Shown: piece by piece, positions 46,243 to 55,046 of the stretch
Numbering within the stretch: position 1 is the stretch's first letter
Layout of the letters: each line of letters begins with the position of its first letter
Assembly: GCA_902799905.1 (NCBI GenBank)
Contig: CADCCB010000012.1
Span: 1-64,000 of the forward strand
From: an uncultured Prevotellaceae bacterium
GTDB lineage: Bacteria > Bacteroidota > Bacteroidia > Bacteroidales > Bacteroidaceae
DNA: 64,000 nt
Reading direction: 5' to 3'
Position numbers and translations under genes: made by a program
Notes under the pieces: model-generated
The model's database searches: none
What the model saw: the letters and a program-made list of their open reading frames with translations, nothing else
What the model was told of the DNA's origin: nothing

Positions 46243-47991
46243 TTACTGGTTTTCCAGCACCTTGCGACTGTGCTTCACACCATTCTCATCGGTATATTGC
46301 TCTATGACGATGCCACGATGCTGATGTGTGTCAGACAGACGGCGGCCAGACAGGTCGTAAAATTGACCATTAACCATTGACCGTTGACCATTGACCTCCT
46401 GTATGCCGGTAGGATCGTACTCCGTAAACTTCCAGGCATCGACGTAAAAGTCGGTCGCTGCCGTAACGACGAGATAGAGGTTGCTCTTGACGCCTGTAAC
46501 TGCCTTGGTGAGGTCGAAGGTCTGCTCAGCCATGTCTGTCGAAGAGAACTCGATGGTAGCGAAGATTGTCATGGGCGAAGTGCCACTACGTAACTGTATC
46601 GTACCTGTTCCTTTGGCACGGAGCGTGAATTTCGCAGCACCATCAGTACCATAGTCTATATTGCGAACATTTATCCACGAACCTTCCTTCATCTTCACCT
46701 GCATGTTCTCTGAGGCATCATTGCCTAAGGTGTTGATTAAGGTATTCTTCTTGATATTGGTCATGTCCTCGTATTCCACACCTCTACAACTGGCCATGGT
46801 CTCTGCCTGCTGCCACTCATACGGATTCAGGTTCTTGATTTTCTTGACACCCTCAAGGTTTGTTGTTACCTGATTGATAGTCGCCGTACTCTCGTTGACC
46901 GTCACTTTGTTGACACAGAGAGAACGGAAGACACCATCTTGATTCGTTAAGATACCGGCACTTCTCATACTCTCCATCAAGGCTCCATTGTGATAGAGAT
47001 GATAATATTGGCCATTGAACTTCTGCAGATGCGAATGGTTGTTGTTCGTTCCATTGCCAGGATGAGGGCCGTAAACACCTTTGTAAACCCACGAGTCCGG
47101 ATCCGTCGGATTGTCGCTCACCATATAGCACATCGTACAGGCGTTGGGGGCAGAAACGCTGATACCGTGTTCTTGCTTGTAGGCATTCCAATCAGCATCC
47201 GTACGCTGTGCCCAGTTTGAACAGTAGGTATAGACATACTTGCCGCCGATGACGTTCAGTTCGTTGGCCTCGAAATGATAGGGCGCGTGAATCTTAACAG
47301 CCGAACCGTCAACCTCGGTCATCGAGGGCTTGAGTTTCACGATACGGGCAGCATCTGGCATGATAGTACTGGGACCAAGGCCACCGAAACTGATCCAGCC
47401 TACGCCATTGTCGTCAATGGTCACACCTGGATCGAAATTGGCATTAGTACCAGAGGGATTGGCACCAGGGGTATCGTAATGGATCATCAACTTATTGTTA
47501 GGTGATTTCCAAGGACCAATGGGGGAATTGGCCGTCAGCACACCAACACCATGACTGCTATTGCAGAAGTAGAGGAAAAACTCGTCCTTGTTGGTGCTTT
47601 CATTGTGGCGCCAGGTCACTGAAGGTGCCCACGACACTCCATAGCCTACATACCAAGGACTACTGGTCCATCCACCACAAAGTTTCTTGGTGTCAATGGT
47701 ACCGTGGAAGGTCCAGTTCACCATATCGTCAGTTGAGAAAACAACTATCGACTTGATGGCACCATACGTATTCTCGCCTTTCTTGCCATTGGCAATAAAC
47801 TGCTGGTGGTCGTTGGAGCCATAGACATACAGGCGTCCGTTGTATTCCAGCGCCGTGGGGTCGGCACAGAAGATGTTGGCACTGATGGGATTGTTGTTGC
47901 TCGAACCCTTATAGTCGGCTGCCATAGTTTGGGCATTTGTTTGCAGACAAGCCGCCATGAGGGCGGCACCCATGAAGAATTTTCTATACAT
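46243..47991 (-). CDS. Secreted GH43 glycoside hydrolase with C-terminal CBM6-like domain
   Basis: An exo-acting arabinofuranosidase or xylosidase trimming xylan side chains. I set the start at MYRKFFMGAALMAACLQTNA (47991), giving 582 residues with a signal peptide. The five-bladed propeller shows the base Asp44 (FCADPTALEYNGRLYVYGSND), FFLYFCNSSHGVGVLTANSPIGPW, VDDNGVGWISFGG-type and the acid in HFEANELNVIGGKYVYTY. A CBM6-like sandwich follows (about 400-535). EVNGQRSMVNGQ, just before the T9SS-like tail (LSGRRLSDTHQHRG), is encoded by an in-frame heptad repeat (46361-46396). The exact subfamily is not determined. Confidence 0.85.
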   Translation of the reverse strand: MYRKFFMGAALMAACLQTNAQTMAADYKGSSNNNPISANIFCADPTALEYNGRLYVYGSNDHQQFIANGKKGENTYGAIKSIVVFSTDDMVNWTFHGTIDTKKLCGGWTSSPWYVGYGVSWAPSVTWRHNESTNKDEFFLYFCNSSHGVGVLTANSPIGPWKSPNNKLMIHYDTPGANPSGTNANFDPGVTIDDNGVGWISFGGLGPSTIMPDAARIVKLKPSMTEVDGSAVKIHAPYHFEANELNVIGGKYVYTYCSNWAQRTDADWNAYKQEHGISVSAPNACTMCYMVSDNPTDPDSWVYKGVYGPHPGNGTNNNHSHLQKFNGQYYHLYHNGALMESMRSAGILTNQDGVFRSLCVNKVTVNESTATINQVTTNLEGVKKIKNLNPYEWQQAETMASCRGVEYEDMTNIKKNTLINTLGNDASENMQVKMKEGSWINVRNIDYGTDGAAKFTLRAKGTGTIQLRSGTSPMTIFATIEFSSTDMAEQTFDLTKAVTGVKSNLYLVVTAATDFYVDAWKFTEYDPTGIQEVNGQRSMVNGQFYDLSGRRLSDTHQHRGIVIEQYTDENGVKHSRKVLENQ

Positions 47992-48099
47992 AGTGTTGTA
48001 AATCAATATTTTCGTGTGCAAAAGTAATCAAAAAAAACAAACGACAGATACTTTTATGTCGCATTTTGTTTCATTTTTGTTTCATATGTCCATGAACCC

Positions 48100-49425
48100 C
48101 TAACCATTTGCATAATATTTCCTGTTGATCTTTCCGTTGAAAGTGCGCTCAATCCTGTCTGTCTGACTGTAGAGAAGAGGTATCTTGTAGGTTTCCAATC
48201 TTGATTTCAAATGACAGGCCAGTCCCCTTTTGTCCAGTTCCTCCCCCTCCTTCATCACAACCAAAAGTTTCAGCGCTTTGCCCGTTATCAGGTGGTCAAC
48301 GGCTATGCAGACACAGTCCTTTACGTCGGGGAAAGACAGCGCGGCATCTTCCACCTCTGTGGGAGCCACCTTGAAGCCTCCTACGTTGATCACATCGTCC
48401 TCGCGTCCCCTCAGATGCAACATGCCCTCAGCGTCGATTAATCCTAGGTCAGAGGTGTAGACGATGCCGTCCCTCAGCACCGTTGCTGTCAGTTCTGGGT
48501 CTCCCACATAGCCCGTCATCAGCGTTTTACCCTTACAGGCTATCAGTCCCCTCTCGGTGATAATAATCTCGGAATGCTTCATTGGTCTGCCCAAACAGCC
48601 CGTCTCGCATTTCCCTGCATTGTAGTTATAGGTACTGATGATGCCCGTCTCCGTCGAGGCGTAAGTATTATAAAGCCGGGTCGAGGGCATCAGTCGGCAT
48701 AGTGCCTCCATGTCAGATTGTGAGATGGCAGCCGCGCCGGTCTCGATGAATTCTATCTTGTCAGCCAGTGAGGCCAACCGTTCTGCAGCGAACTGCAACA
48801 GGATGCGGATGCTGGCAGGAACCAGGAACGTGGCCATCCTGGACGAGGGATAGTCGAAAGCCCCGAAAAAGGCGTTCATGTCTTTCAGGCCGTCGACGAT
48901 GATGAGTGTTGCCCCCAGCATGACGACAGGATAGATTTTCGACAGGCTTCCGATGTGGTTCAGGGGTCCGTTCACCACGAATGCCAGTTCACTGGAGAAC
49001 CCCTGCCCGTCTATCAGGTTCTCCGCATCGGCCACGATGGCCTGATGACTGACTATCACCCCCTTCGGCTTCCCTGTCGATCCCGTGGTGTAGAGGATGT
49101 CGGCAGACCCCTCGGGAACGGCGTGCGGACACAGTTGGGCGCAGATTTTCTGAAACGTCGCCTCCGGCATGTCCTTCTCCAGTGGAGCAACCACGCATCC
49201 CGTCTGGTGTAGCGCAAAATAGTCTATCAGGAAGTCAACCGTAGGCAGCGCTCTCAGACATACTATCTGCCCCGTCTGGTAGCCGCCTTTTTTATATTCT
49301 GCCACCCTCGTTCTGACTCTTTCCTGCAGCGACCTGTAGGTACAGCGCTCCTGTCCGCAGACGATAGCCACCTTGTCCGGGCAGTCCGCAGCATGCTGTT
49401 CGATATAGTCCTCTATGGTCTTCAT
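48100..49425 (-). CDS. AMP-forming acyl/aryl-acid ligase of the aryl-polyene cluster
   Basis: An ANL-superfamily adenylating enzyme that probably activates the aryl starter acid (or a fatty acid) for loading on an acyl carrier protein. I set the start at MKTIEDYIEQHAADCPDK (49425), one base after the ACP stop (translational coupling), giving 441 residues. Motifs are the phosphate loop YTTGSTGKPKG (112-122), TYASTETG, TSDLGLIDAEGMLHLRGREDDVINVGG and the catalytic-type lysine in TFNGKINRKYY. It is somewhat shorter than classical 4-coumarate ligases (about 550). The last gene of the minus-strand operon; substrate inferred from context. Confidence 0.85.
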   Translation of the reverse strand: MKTIEDYIEQHAADCPDKVAIVCGQERCTYRSLQERVRTRVAEYKKGGYQTGQIVCLRALPTVDFLIDYFALHQTGCVVAPLEKDMPEATFQKICAQLCPHAVPEGSADILYTTGSTGKPKGVIVSHQAIVADAENLIDGQGFSSELAFVVNGPLNHIGSLSKIYPVVMLGATLIIVDGLKDMNAFFGAFDYPSSRMATFLVPASIRILLQFAAERLASLADKIEFIETGAAAISQSDMEALCRLMPSTRLYNTYASTETGIISTYNYNAGKCETGCLGRPMKHSEIIITERGLIACKGKTLMTGYVGDPELTATVLRDGIVYTSDLGLIDAEGMLHLRGREDDVINVGGFKVAPTEVEDAALSFPDVKDCVCIAVDHLITGKALKLLVVMKEGEELDKRGLACHLKSRLETYKIPLLYSQTDRIERTFNGKINRKYYANG

Positions 49426-49426
49426 C

Positions 49427-49669
49427 TCACTTTTCTGCCAGTTTCTTTTCAACGAGCGTCACGATGCTGTCCAGCGTCATCAGGTTCTTGGGCGTCGCGT
49501 CGGTTGCATCCAGACTGATGTCAAACTCGTCAGAGAGCATCATCAGTATGGTAGTGACACCCAGCGAGTCCAGTTCGCTGAACAGGAAGTCAGCGTCAAA
49601 ATTCACCAGAGGCAGTGCCTCCTCCAGCATCGTCCTTATTCTTTCTTTCATTTCACTTCGGCTCTCCAT
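49427..49669 (-). CDS. Acyl carrier protein 3
   Basis: An 80-residue carrier protein. The phosphopantetheine serine is Ser35 in SELDSLGVTTILMML, inside a four-helix ACP fold with an acidic helix II. It directly precedes and is coupled to the ligase gene and starts 1 bp after the MMPL stop. Pairing with the ligase suggests that this carrier receives the activated aryl or acyl group. DSLG in place of the usual DSLD or DSLA is a small deviation. Confidence 0.88.
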   Translation of the reverse strand: MESRSEMKERIRTMLEEALPLVNFDADFLFSELDSLGVTTILMMLSDEFDISLDATDATPKNLMTLDSIVTLVEKKLAEK

Positions 49670-49670
49670 C

Positions 49671-52181
49671 TTATTTAATCATTATAGGATTAAGGTGTTG
49701 ATAGTTTTCTATGTCTATATCCGACGGTTCAAGAAGAACCGCCTGCGTATCGTCAGTCCCGTTAGCCGCCAGCGATGCATACGTGCTGCCATCGTCATAG
49801 AAGGAGATGCGGGCGATGCGGCTTTCTGACACGTTTCTTGCCACGACCGTCTTCTCTCCGTCTTTCTCTATGGCTACAAAAGTCATGTCGGGCCTTCGCA
49901 GTGCAAAGTACAGCACCACTTCGCCCCATCCGCTGTTGATGAAGACGAGGGTCTTCGTAGAGGGCATGATTTGCTCGTCGATAGCCTGAAGCCACCCCTT
50001 CTTCCTGTATCTTTTCAGCCTCCTGTTCACGGCGGTAGCAATGTCTATCCCCCTGTATCGGTAAGCGTCTGACACGAGGCGTGTGGGCGTGTTTTTTCTT
50101 CCTAGGATATTCCTGATGGTAAGCGGCTGCCACCGCTCCTTCCCATGACTGTACACTAGCCATCGGAAAATAAGTGGTGGGAACAGGTAGGCCATCAGCA
50201 CAACGGAGAACATGCCTATGATGGTTACCAGGGCCAGCGAATGGAGTGCCGGATGCTTAGCAAAGATCAGGGCCCCTATGCCGATGAACATGATGAGGGC
50301 GGAGATGATAATGCTGTGCTTATAGGAATCGAGCATCTTCCTTCGGTAGGCATATTCATACTGACAGCCTTCGGTCATGAAGATGGTATAGTCGTCGCCT
50401 TGACCGAAGATGAAGGTAGCAAGAATGATGTTGACTACATTGAACTGAATGCCTAGCAGCGACATAATGCCCAATATCCACACCCAACTGACGGCCATGG
50501 GCAGGAATGCCAGCAGGGCCAACTCGATACTGCCCAGCGAGCACCATAGGAAACAGAATACCATGACACCGCAGGCCCATCCTATATAGTTGAAGTTGTC
50601 GGTGAGGCTGTTGACGATGGTCGTAGTCAGTGTCTGTCCTTCGTCCGCAGGCTCGGTATTCACCAACGCATAGAAGTCGTCAAACGCATCTTCAGCGAAT
50701 CCTGCCTGCACGGCGGCATCCTTCAACTGCTGGCACAACTTCCTGCCCTTGCCCTCGCGCCATTGGTTCCATTGTTGGTTGGAGGTTGGAGGTTGGAGGT
50801 TGGAGGTTTGCAAGAACTGCATATCGGCCTTCTGTTCTGCCGTCATGTAGTTGATGTTGCGCAGGTCGGCATCGAAGGAGGTCTGCATGCTGAAGTAGCC
50901 AAGCACCAGGGTCATCACAGCCACTGTCCACACCACCCACGTCTTGCTCTCTAATTCCAGATGGCCAATCTTGCCCAGAACCCCGGGGGTGGCTCTCTTG
51001 ATACGTTTTGCCAGATGCGGCAGCCACAGGAGCACGAAGAGCATGGTGCCCACGAGCAGGAACGCACCGAAGAGTCCCAGGTCGCGCAATGCCACAGATT
51101 CCAACGGCACCAGCGTCAGAAAGGCGCCCACGGTGGTGATGTTGCCTACAACCAAGGGTGCTGCCACCTCCCTCAGGGCCGACCGTGTGTCAGCGGCGTA
51201 TGGGAGATGGGCCACGAGGTGAAGGGGGTAGTTGACGGCTATGCCCAGAACGACGGACGAAATGCCGATGACGATGATTGACACCTCGTGGTGGACCAGC
51301 GTCAGGCAGCCCATGGCAAACAGCCAGCCCCATGCCGTGCTGAGTGCTATAAGCAGGAGGTTGCGCAAGTCTCTGAATTCCAGCCAGAGCAGCAGCATGA
51401 TCAGCGTGACGGCCACGGCACAGGCCGCGATGCTGTCGGTCCTTATCTGCTGCGCATTACCCACGGCAATCACGGGGCCGCCCGTCAAATGGATGTCCAC
51501 ATCGGGATAGGCCCTTTTCACGTTGTCGCATCCTTGTTGTAGCATGTCCACCAGTTGTGCGTTATGTTCTGTCTCACTGGGCCCATAGGGAGAATCTATC
51601 AGGAGCATCGTCTGCTGCCCGTTCATGGCAGCGCGTAGACGCTCTACGACAGGCGTAAACAGCCCCAGCGGGTCATGCTGAACATACATGGCCATCATAC
51701 CCGCAGTAGGCAGCATCAGTGCCTGCCTGTCGTTCTCCAACTGCCGTGAGACAAAGTCTGCATTCGCTGTCAGGCTGTCTATACGGGCATAGTCTGCCTC
51801 GGTCAACAGCCAGGGCATCCTGGCATAGATGCTACGTATTGCAGTCTGCATCACTTCTGGGTCGTCAGAAGTCATATAGTCTGCCACCATGGCGGTGTCG
51901 GCCCTGTCTATCTCCTCGCACAGCCGCTCCATAGCAGCCTGGCGCGTGCTGTCAGGGGCCACGATGATAGCGTAGATACGCTGTGCACCCAAATCACTCT
52001 GGTATTCCTGCAGAGCCTGCTGTTGCTCACTGTCGAGTGGAAGGAAATCGGAAATATCCTCCTTATACGTCTGTCCCGACAGCAGCAGCGCCAGTACAGC
52101 CGTCAGCACCAGCAGCGATGCCCAGCGTAGCGACGCATGCGCCTTCAGCACTTCGAAAACGTGTAGTATGGCATTAACCAT
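49671..52181 (-). CDS. MMPL/RND-type lipid exporter with C-terminal Rossmann-like extension
   Basis: The 836-residue inner-membrane exporter has 12 predicted helices in two halves (VAVTLIMLLLWLEFRDLRNLLLIALSTAWGW and CGVMVFCFLWCSLGSIELALLAFLPMAVSW.. GQGDDYTIFMTEG). Large periplasmic loops follow TM1 and TM7. Members move lipid or polyketide products across the inner membrane; here the aryl-polyene lipid is the likely cargo. Residues about 680-836 extend beyond the transporter with FINSGWGEVVLYFALRRPDMTFVAIEKDGE, which resembles the nucleotide/SAM-binding start of a class I methyltransferase fold. QTSNLQPPTSNQQ (periplasmic loop 2) is encoded by an in-frame heptad repeat (50775-50810). Confidence 0.85.
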   Translation of the reverse strand: MVNAILHVFEVLKAHASLRWASLLVLTAVLALLLSGQTYKEDISDFLPLDSEQQQALQEYQSDLGAQRIYAIIVAPDSTRQAAMERLCEEIDRADTAMVADYMTSDDPEVMQTAIRSIYARMPWLLTEADYARIDSLTANADFVSRQLENDRQALMLPTAGMMAMYVQHDPLGLFTPVVERLRAAMNGQQTMLLIDSPYGPSETEHNAQLVDMLQQGCDNVKRAYPDVDIHLTGGPVIAVGNAQQIRTDSIAACAVAVTLIMLLLWLEFRDLRNLLLIALSTAWGWLFAMGCLTLVHHEVSIIVIGISSVVLGIAVNYPLHLVAHLPYAADTRSALREVAAPLVVGNITTVGAFLTLVPLESVALRDLGLFGAFLLVGTMLFVLLWLPHLAKRIKRATPGVLGKIGHLELESKTWVVWTVAVMTLVLGYFSMQTSFDADLRNINYMTAEQKADMQFLQTSNLQPPTSNQQWNQWREGKGRKLCQQLKDAAVQAGFAEDAFDDFYALVNTEPADEGQTLTTTIVNSLTDNFNYIGWACGVMVFCFLWCSLGSIELALLAFLPMAVSWVWILGIMSLLGIQFNVVNIILATFIFGQGDDYTIFMTEGCQYEYAYRRKMLDSYKHSIIISALIMFIGIGALIFAKHPALHSLALVTIIGMFSVVLMAYLFPPLIFRWLVYSHGKERWQPLTIRNILGRKNTPTRLVSDAYRYRGIDIATAVNRRLKRYRKKGWLQAIDEQIMPSTKTLVFINSGWGEVVLYFALRRPDMTFVAIEKDGEKTVVARNVSESRIARISFYDDGSTYASLAANGTDDTQAVLLEPSDIDIENYQHLNPIMIK

Positions 52182-52199
52182 GAGTGATTCGACTTTTTA

Positions 52200-53057
52200 T
52201 TATTTCAATTTTTCTTCCGTCCATTCCAGAAACAGGGTCTTCCACTGCCGGCTCTCGGCTGTTCCTTTCTCTTCGCTGGCTCCAAAGGCATGACCTCCCG
52301 TTGTAAACAAAACATATCTGTGGTCTATGTGTTGCGCTGTCAGAGCAGAGTCGAGCAGCACGGAGTTTCGATAATCTACGACAGGGTCGTCCATACAGTT
52401 GACCAAGAACACTGGCGGACAGTCTGGGGTGACATGACGCTCAAGTGACAGCAAGTCTCGCAGTGCCTCGTTTCCGCTTTTGGAATCACCCAGCAATCCT
52501 CTGCGGGAGCGTTTATGCACGTATGGTCCTGTCATCGTGACGACAGGATAGACGGCCACGACAAAGGCAGGACAATCGGCAGGGTCGAACAGTTCTGCAG
52601 CCGACATGGCCAGATGGCCTCCGGCAGAAAATCCCATCACCCCTATTTTCGATGAATCCACACGATAGGTTTCTGCATGGGCTTTGATGTAGCGGATGGC
52701 CTGACGCAGGTCGTCTTGCGGATCAGGATAGCGGTTGCCACGGAACAGTAGTCGATAATGCGTCAGGAAAGCAGGAAACTGGGCCGTCCGATAGTTCAGC
52801 ACGAAGGCATTGATACCATTAGTCTGGAGCCACCGTCCTACGGCGTGCCCCTCGTTCTCGCTGTCGTGCCAGAAATAACTGCCGCCAGGACAAACTATGA
52901 CGCTCAGGTTGCCCGATGGCTGCTGGTCCTCTGATATATATGGCGTCAGTTCCACCCGTTTGCGCACAGATGTCCCTTCCCAGATGTTGACCTGGGCACC
53001 TGCCACGGTGGACAGCATGTTCAGAATCAGGAGAAATACCACTTGCTGCTTAGACAT
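52200..53057 (-). CDS. Secreted alpha/beta-hydrolase (BD-FAE/acetyl esterase-like)
   Basis: A 285-residue serine hydrolase with a signal peptide (to about AGA-QVN). Motifs are VIVCPGGSYFWHDSENEGHAVGRWLQ, the nucleophile elbow GFSAGGHLA, the acid region VNCMDDPVVDYRNS and the catalytic His in TTGGHAFG. It resembles esterases of the acetylxylan/feruloyl type. It sits within the polyene operon, and its 5' end overlaps the GT2/acyltransferase gene by 8 bp, so it is co-expressed. It could trim an ester in the lipid product, or be a xylan-type esterase that moved in. The substrate is not known. Confidence 0.82.
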   Translation of the reverse strand: MSKQQVVFLLILNMLSTVAGAQVNIWEGTSVRKRVELTPYISEDQQPSGNLSVIVCPGGSYFWHDSENEGHAVGRWLQTNGINAFVLNYRTAQFPAFLTHYRLLFRGNRYPDPQDDLRQAIRYIKAHAETYRVDSSKIGVMGFSAGGHLAMSAAELFDPADCPAFVVAVYPVVTMTGPYVHKRSRRGLLGDSKSGNEALRDLLSLERHVTPDCPPVFLVNCMDDPVVDYRNSVLLDSALTAQHIDHRYVLFTTGGHAFGASEEKGTAESRQWKTLFLEWTEEKLK

Positions 53058-54555
53058 CTTGTTCTATACGGTTTGCCATCGTTTCATATTTTTCTATATA
53101 GTGCCGGCGCATCTGCGATGCCTGGGCCATCGTATCGCCCATCTTGGCTAATTCTGAGGAGGCGATGGGATCGCCCACCTCGATATATATCGGACCTTTT
53201 TTCAGATGATAGGTCTTGGGAGGAAGGATACGCCCTGTACCATAGAGGTACATGGGAGTCACGTCGAGCCCCAACTGTCGGGCGATATGGAATGCCCCCT
53301 GATGGAACCGGCCTATACGCCCGTTTCTCGACCGGTGACCCTCAGGATAGAGGGCGATGCTATAGCCTCGCTTTACCAGCGACTGCAGTTTGGGCATCAA
53401 TGCATCGATTCCGTCTGCCACCGGGTAATACTCGGCATGACGAATCATCATGCCATAGAATGGGTTGTTCCACACCCAGTCATTCGTCAGGAAGATGACA
53501 TTCGGGGTGAATATCAACTGACAGGCCAGGTCAAAGTGCGACTGGTGATTGCAGATGAAGACCGATGGTTTAGAGAAATCGGCTTTCTTGCTTATCTTAT
53601 AAGTGAAGGTCGTACCCGGGATGCCATGCTTCAGCATGACGAATCGAAGAGAATAATAGATAATCTTGTGCAGATTCCGGCATTTCTGCTCTGTCATTTT
53701 TCCTATCTTAAGATATAGCCATACGGCAGGATTGATGACGCAGAAACAGAAAAACGACATAAAGAGGATGGAGTAGATGGTTCTGAATATTGTGCCAGCC
53801 CATCTGAAAAGTCTCAAGGGCAGGCCATAGACGACGGCCAGGATGCACAGCACCGTGTTAAGCACGCTGATACGGGCGAAATCCTTGCCCGGACGGAAAT
53901 GGCTGACGCGCTGTTCCCTTGGGGGATAATACACATTGATGTCGATGGGCACCAGTTCTACGCCGTGCCATGATGCAAAGACCAACAGTTCCAGTTCTGC
54001 CTCATAGCGTGATGTCAGCAAACTGAGCCCGTATAGTTTCTTGATGGGGTACAGCCGGTAGCCTGTCTGCGTATCCGGCAGCCGGTGTCCTGTCTGGATG
54101 CAGAACCAGAAGTTGGAGAACTTGTTGGCAAAACTGCTGCCTTTCGAGAGATTAATCCCGTCGAGGTTCCTGCTACCAATAATCAAGGCCCCTGGGTGCT
54201 CTTGGTTGGCTTTTAGGAAAAGAGGGATGTCACTGGGATAATGCTGCCCGTCACCATCGAGCGTAATGGCATAGGCAAACCCCATCTGCAGGGCGCGCTT
54301 GAAACCGTGTTTCAGGGCATAACCCTTACCGCGATTCCTCCCATATTCTACGATGGTGATGTTTTCTATGCTGTGGAGGATGCGCGAGGTATCGTCAGTA
54401 GAGCCGTCATTGACAACAATCACATCGCAACATTCCTTGAGTGCATCGCCGACAACAGCAGCAATGGTCCCACCATTATTATAGGTGGGAATCACAACAC
54501 ATATTCCTCTGTCGTGTAATTGCTGGCGCTGTTTGGTTTTGTCGTTGTCAGTCAT
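53050..54555 (-). CDS. Bifunctional glycosyltransferase (GT2) and PlsC-type acyltransferase
   Basis: The 501-residue protein has an N-terminal GT2 domain with VIPTYNNGGTIAAVVGDAL, VNDGSTDDT and TLDGDGQHYPSD (about 18-230). A hydrophobic linker of one or two helices follows (about 235-290). The C-terminal lysophospholipid acyltransferase domain has NHQSHFDLA (about 340) and LYPEGHRSRNG. The enzyme probably builds the glycolipid or phospholipid-like anchor and adds the acyl chain in the aryl-polyene pathway. Such fusions occur in Bacteroidetes aryl-polyene clusters. It is minus strand, and a heptad-containing gap (54556-54629) separates it from the next upstream gene. Confidence 0.85.
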   Translation of the reverse strand: MTDNDKTKQRQQLHDRGICVVIPTYNNGGTIAAVVGDALKECCDVIVVNDGSTDDTSRILHSIENITIVEYGRNRGKGYALKHGFKRALQMGFAYAITLDGDGQHYPSDIPLFLKANQEHPGALIIGSRNLDGINLSKGSSFANKFSNFWFCIQTGHRLPDTQTGYRLYPIKKLYGLSLLTSRYEAELELLVFASWHGVELVPIDINVYYPPREQRVSHFRPGKDFARISVLNTVLCILAVVYGLPLRLFRWAGTIFRTIYSILFMSFFCFCVINPAVWLYLKIGKMTEQKCRNLHKIIYYSLRFVMLKHGIPGTTFTYKISKKADFSKPSVFICNHQSHFDLACQLIFTPNVIFLTNDWVWNNPFYGMMIRHAEYYPVADGIDALMPKLQSLVKRGYSIALYPEGHRSRNGRIGRFHQGAFHIARQLGLDVTPMYLYGTGRILPPKTYHLKKGPIYIEVGDPIASSELAKMGDTMAQASQMRRHYIEKYETMANRIEQDV

Positions 54556-54660
54556 TATTGGGTGGATGGTGAATGGAGAATGGTCCGCTCGAGCTCCGCT
54601 CGCTTGCTACCGAAGGGACGCAAGAATGTTCAATGGTCAATGTTCAATGGAGAAAACAAA
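54556..54660. repeat. Heptad tract with 45-bp repeat element, copy 1
   Basis: CATTGAA/CCATTGA-type heptads flank a 45-bp sequence (54584-54628, beginning TCCGCTCGAGCTCCGC). The same sequence recurs in the same orientation at 60929-60973. It contains CTTGC..GCAAG and CGAGC..GCTCG stems. The tract supplies the last codons (NIDH) and the stop of the gene at 54630. Confidence 0.7.
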
Positions 54661-55046
54661 TAGTTCATATGACGTCTTTCGTTCCTATATTGTGTCTCGC
54701 CCTCCTGAAGACGAATCATCAGTTGGGCAAGGTCCTTACGGATCACACGACGGATATACCATTTATCCATCATCTTGATGACACTATGCATTTTTACTTT
54801 TTGGCGTTTCGGATCGTAAGTAAAATCGAGCGCAGTAATGCCAAACTCATTAAACAGGCTTCCTTTAATCAGGTCGCCTTCTTTCAGTAAGATGCAGATG
54901 CCGCTGATATAGGCCCGTGGCGTCTCTATATAGGCATGATACTTCACGCGTTCTCCATCTTCTGTGGGGAACGTGGACTGTGCCTGCGTCAGAAGGGCCA
55001 ACAGCGGACTAACGAACAGTAAACATATCAGGGCTAATCGTTTCAT
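54630..55046 (-). CDS. Small exported protein of the aryl-polyene cluster
   Basis: I do not recognise a named family. The 138-residue product has a signal peptide (MKRLALICLLFVSPLLALLTQA-QS). A small, beta-rich domain with conserved-looking patches follows (AYIETPRAYISGICILLKEGD, FGITALDFTYDPKRQKVKM). It is similar in size and place to small exported or lipoprotein genes next to lolA-like genes in aryl-polyene clusters. It overlaps the lolA-like gene by 38 bp, implying co-translation. Its last residues (LNIDH) and stop come from a heptad tract, so the ancestral end may have been earlier (near NYLFSP). Confidence 0.65.
   Translation of the reverse strand: MKRLALICLLFVSPLLALLTQAQSTFPTEDGERVKYHAYIETPRAYISGICILLKEGDLIKGSLFNEFGITALDFTYDPKRQKVKMHSVIKMMDKWYIRRVIRKDLAQLMIRLQEGETQYRNERRHMNYLFSPLNIDH

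Noticed and set aside
36059-47991. Classical polysaccharide-utilisation locus with SusC/SusD
   Set aside because: No TonB-dependent receptor or SusD-like lipoprotein frame exists in or around the xylan cluster.
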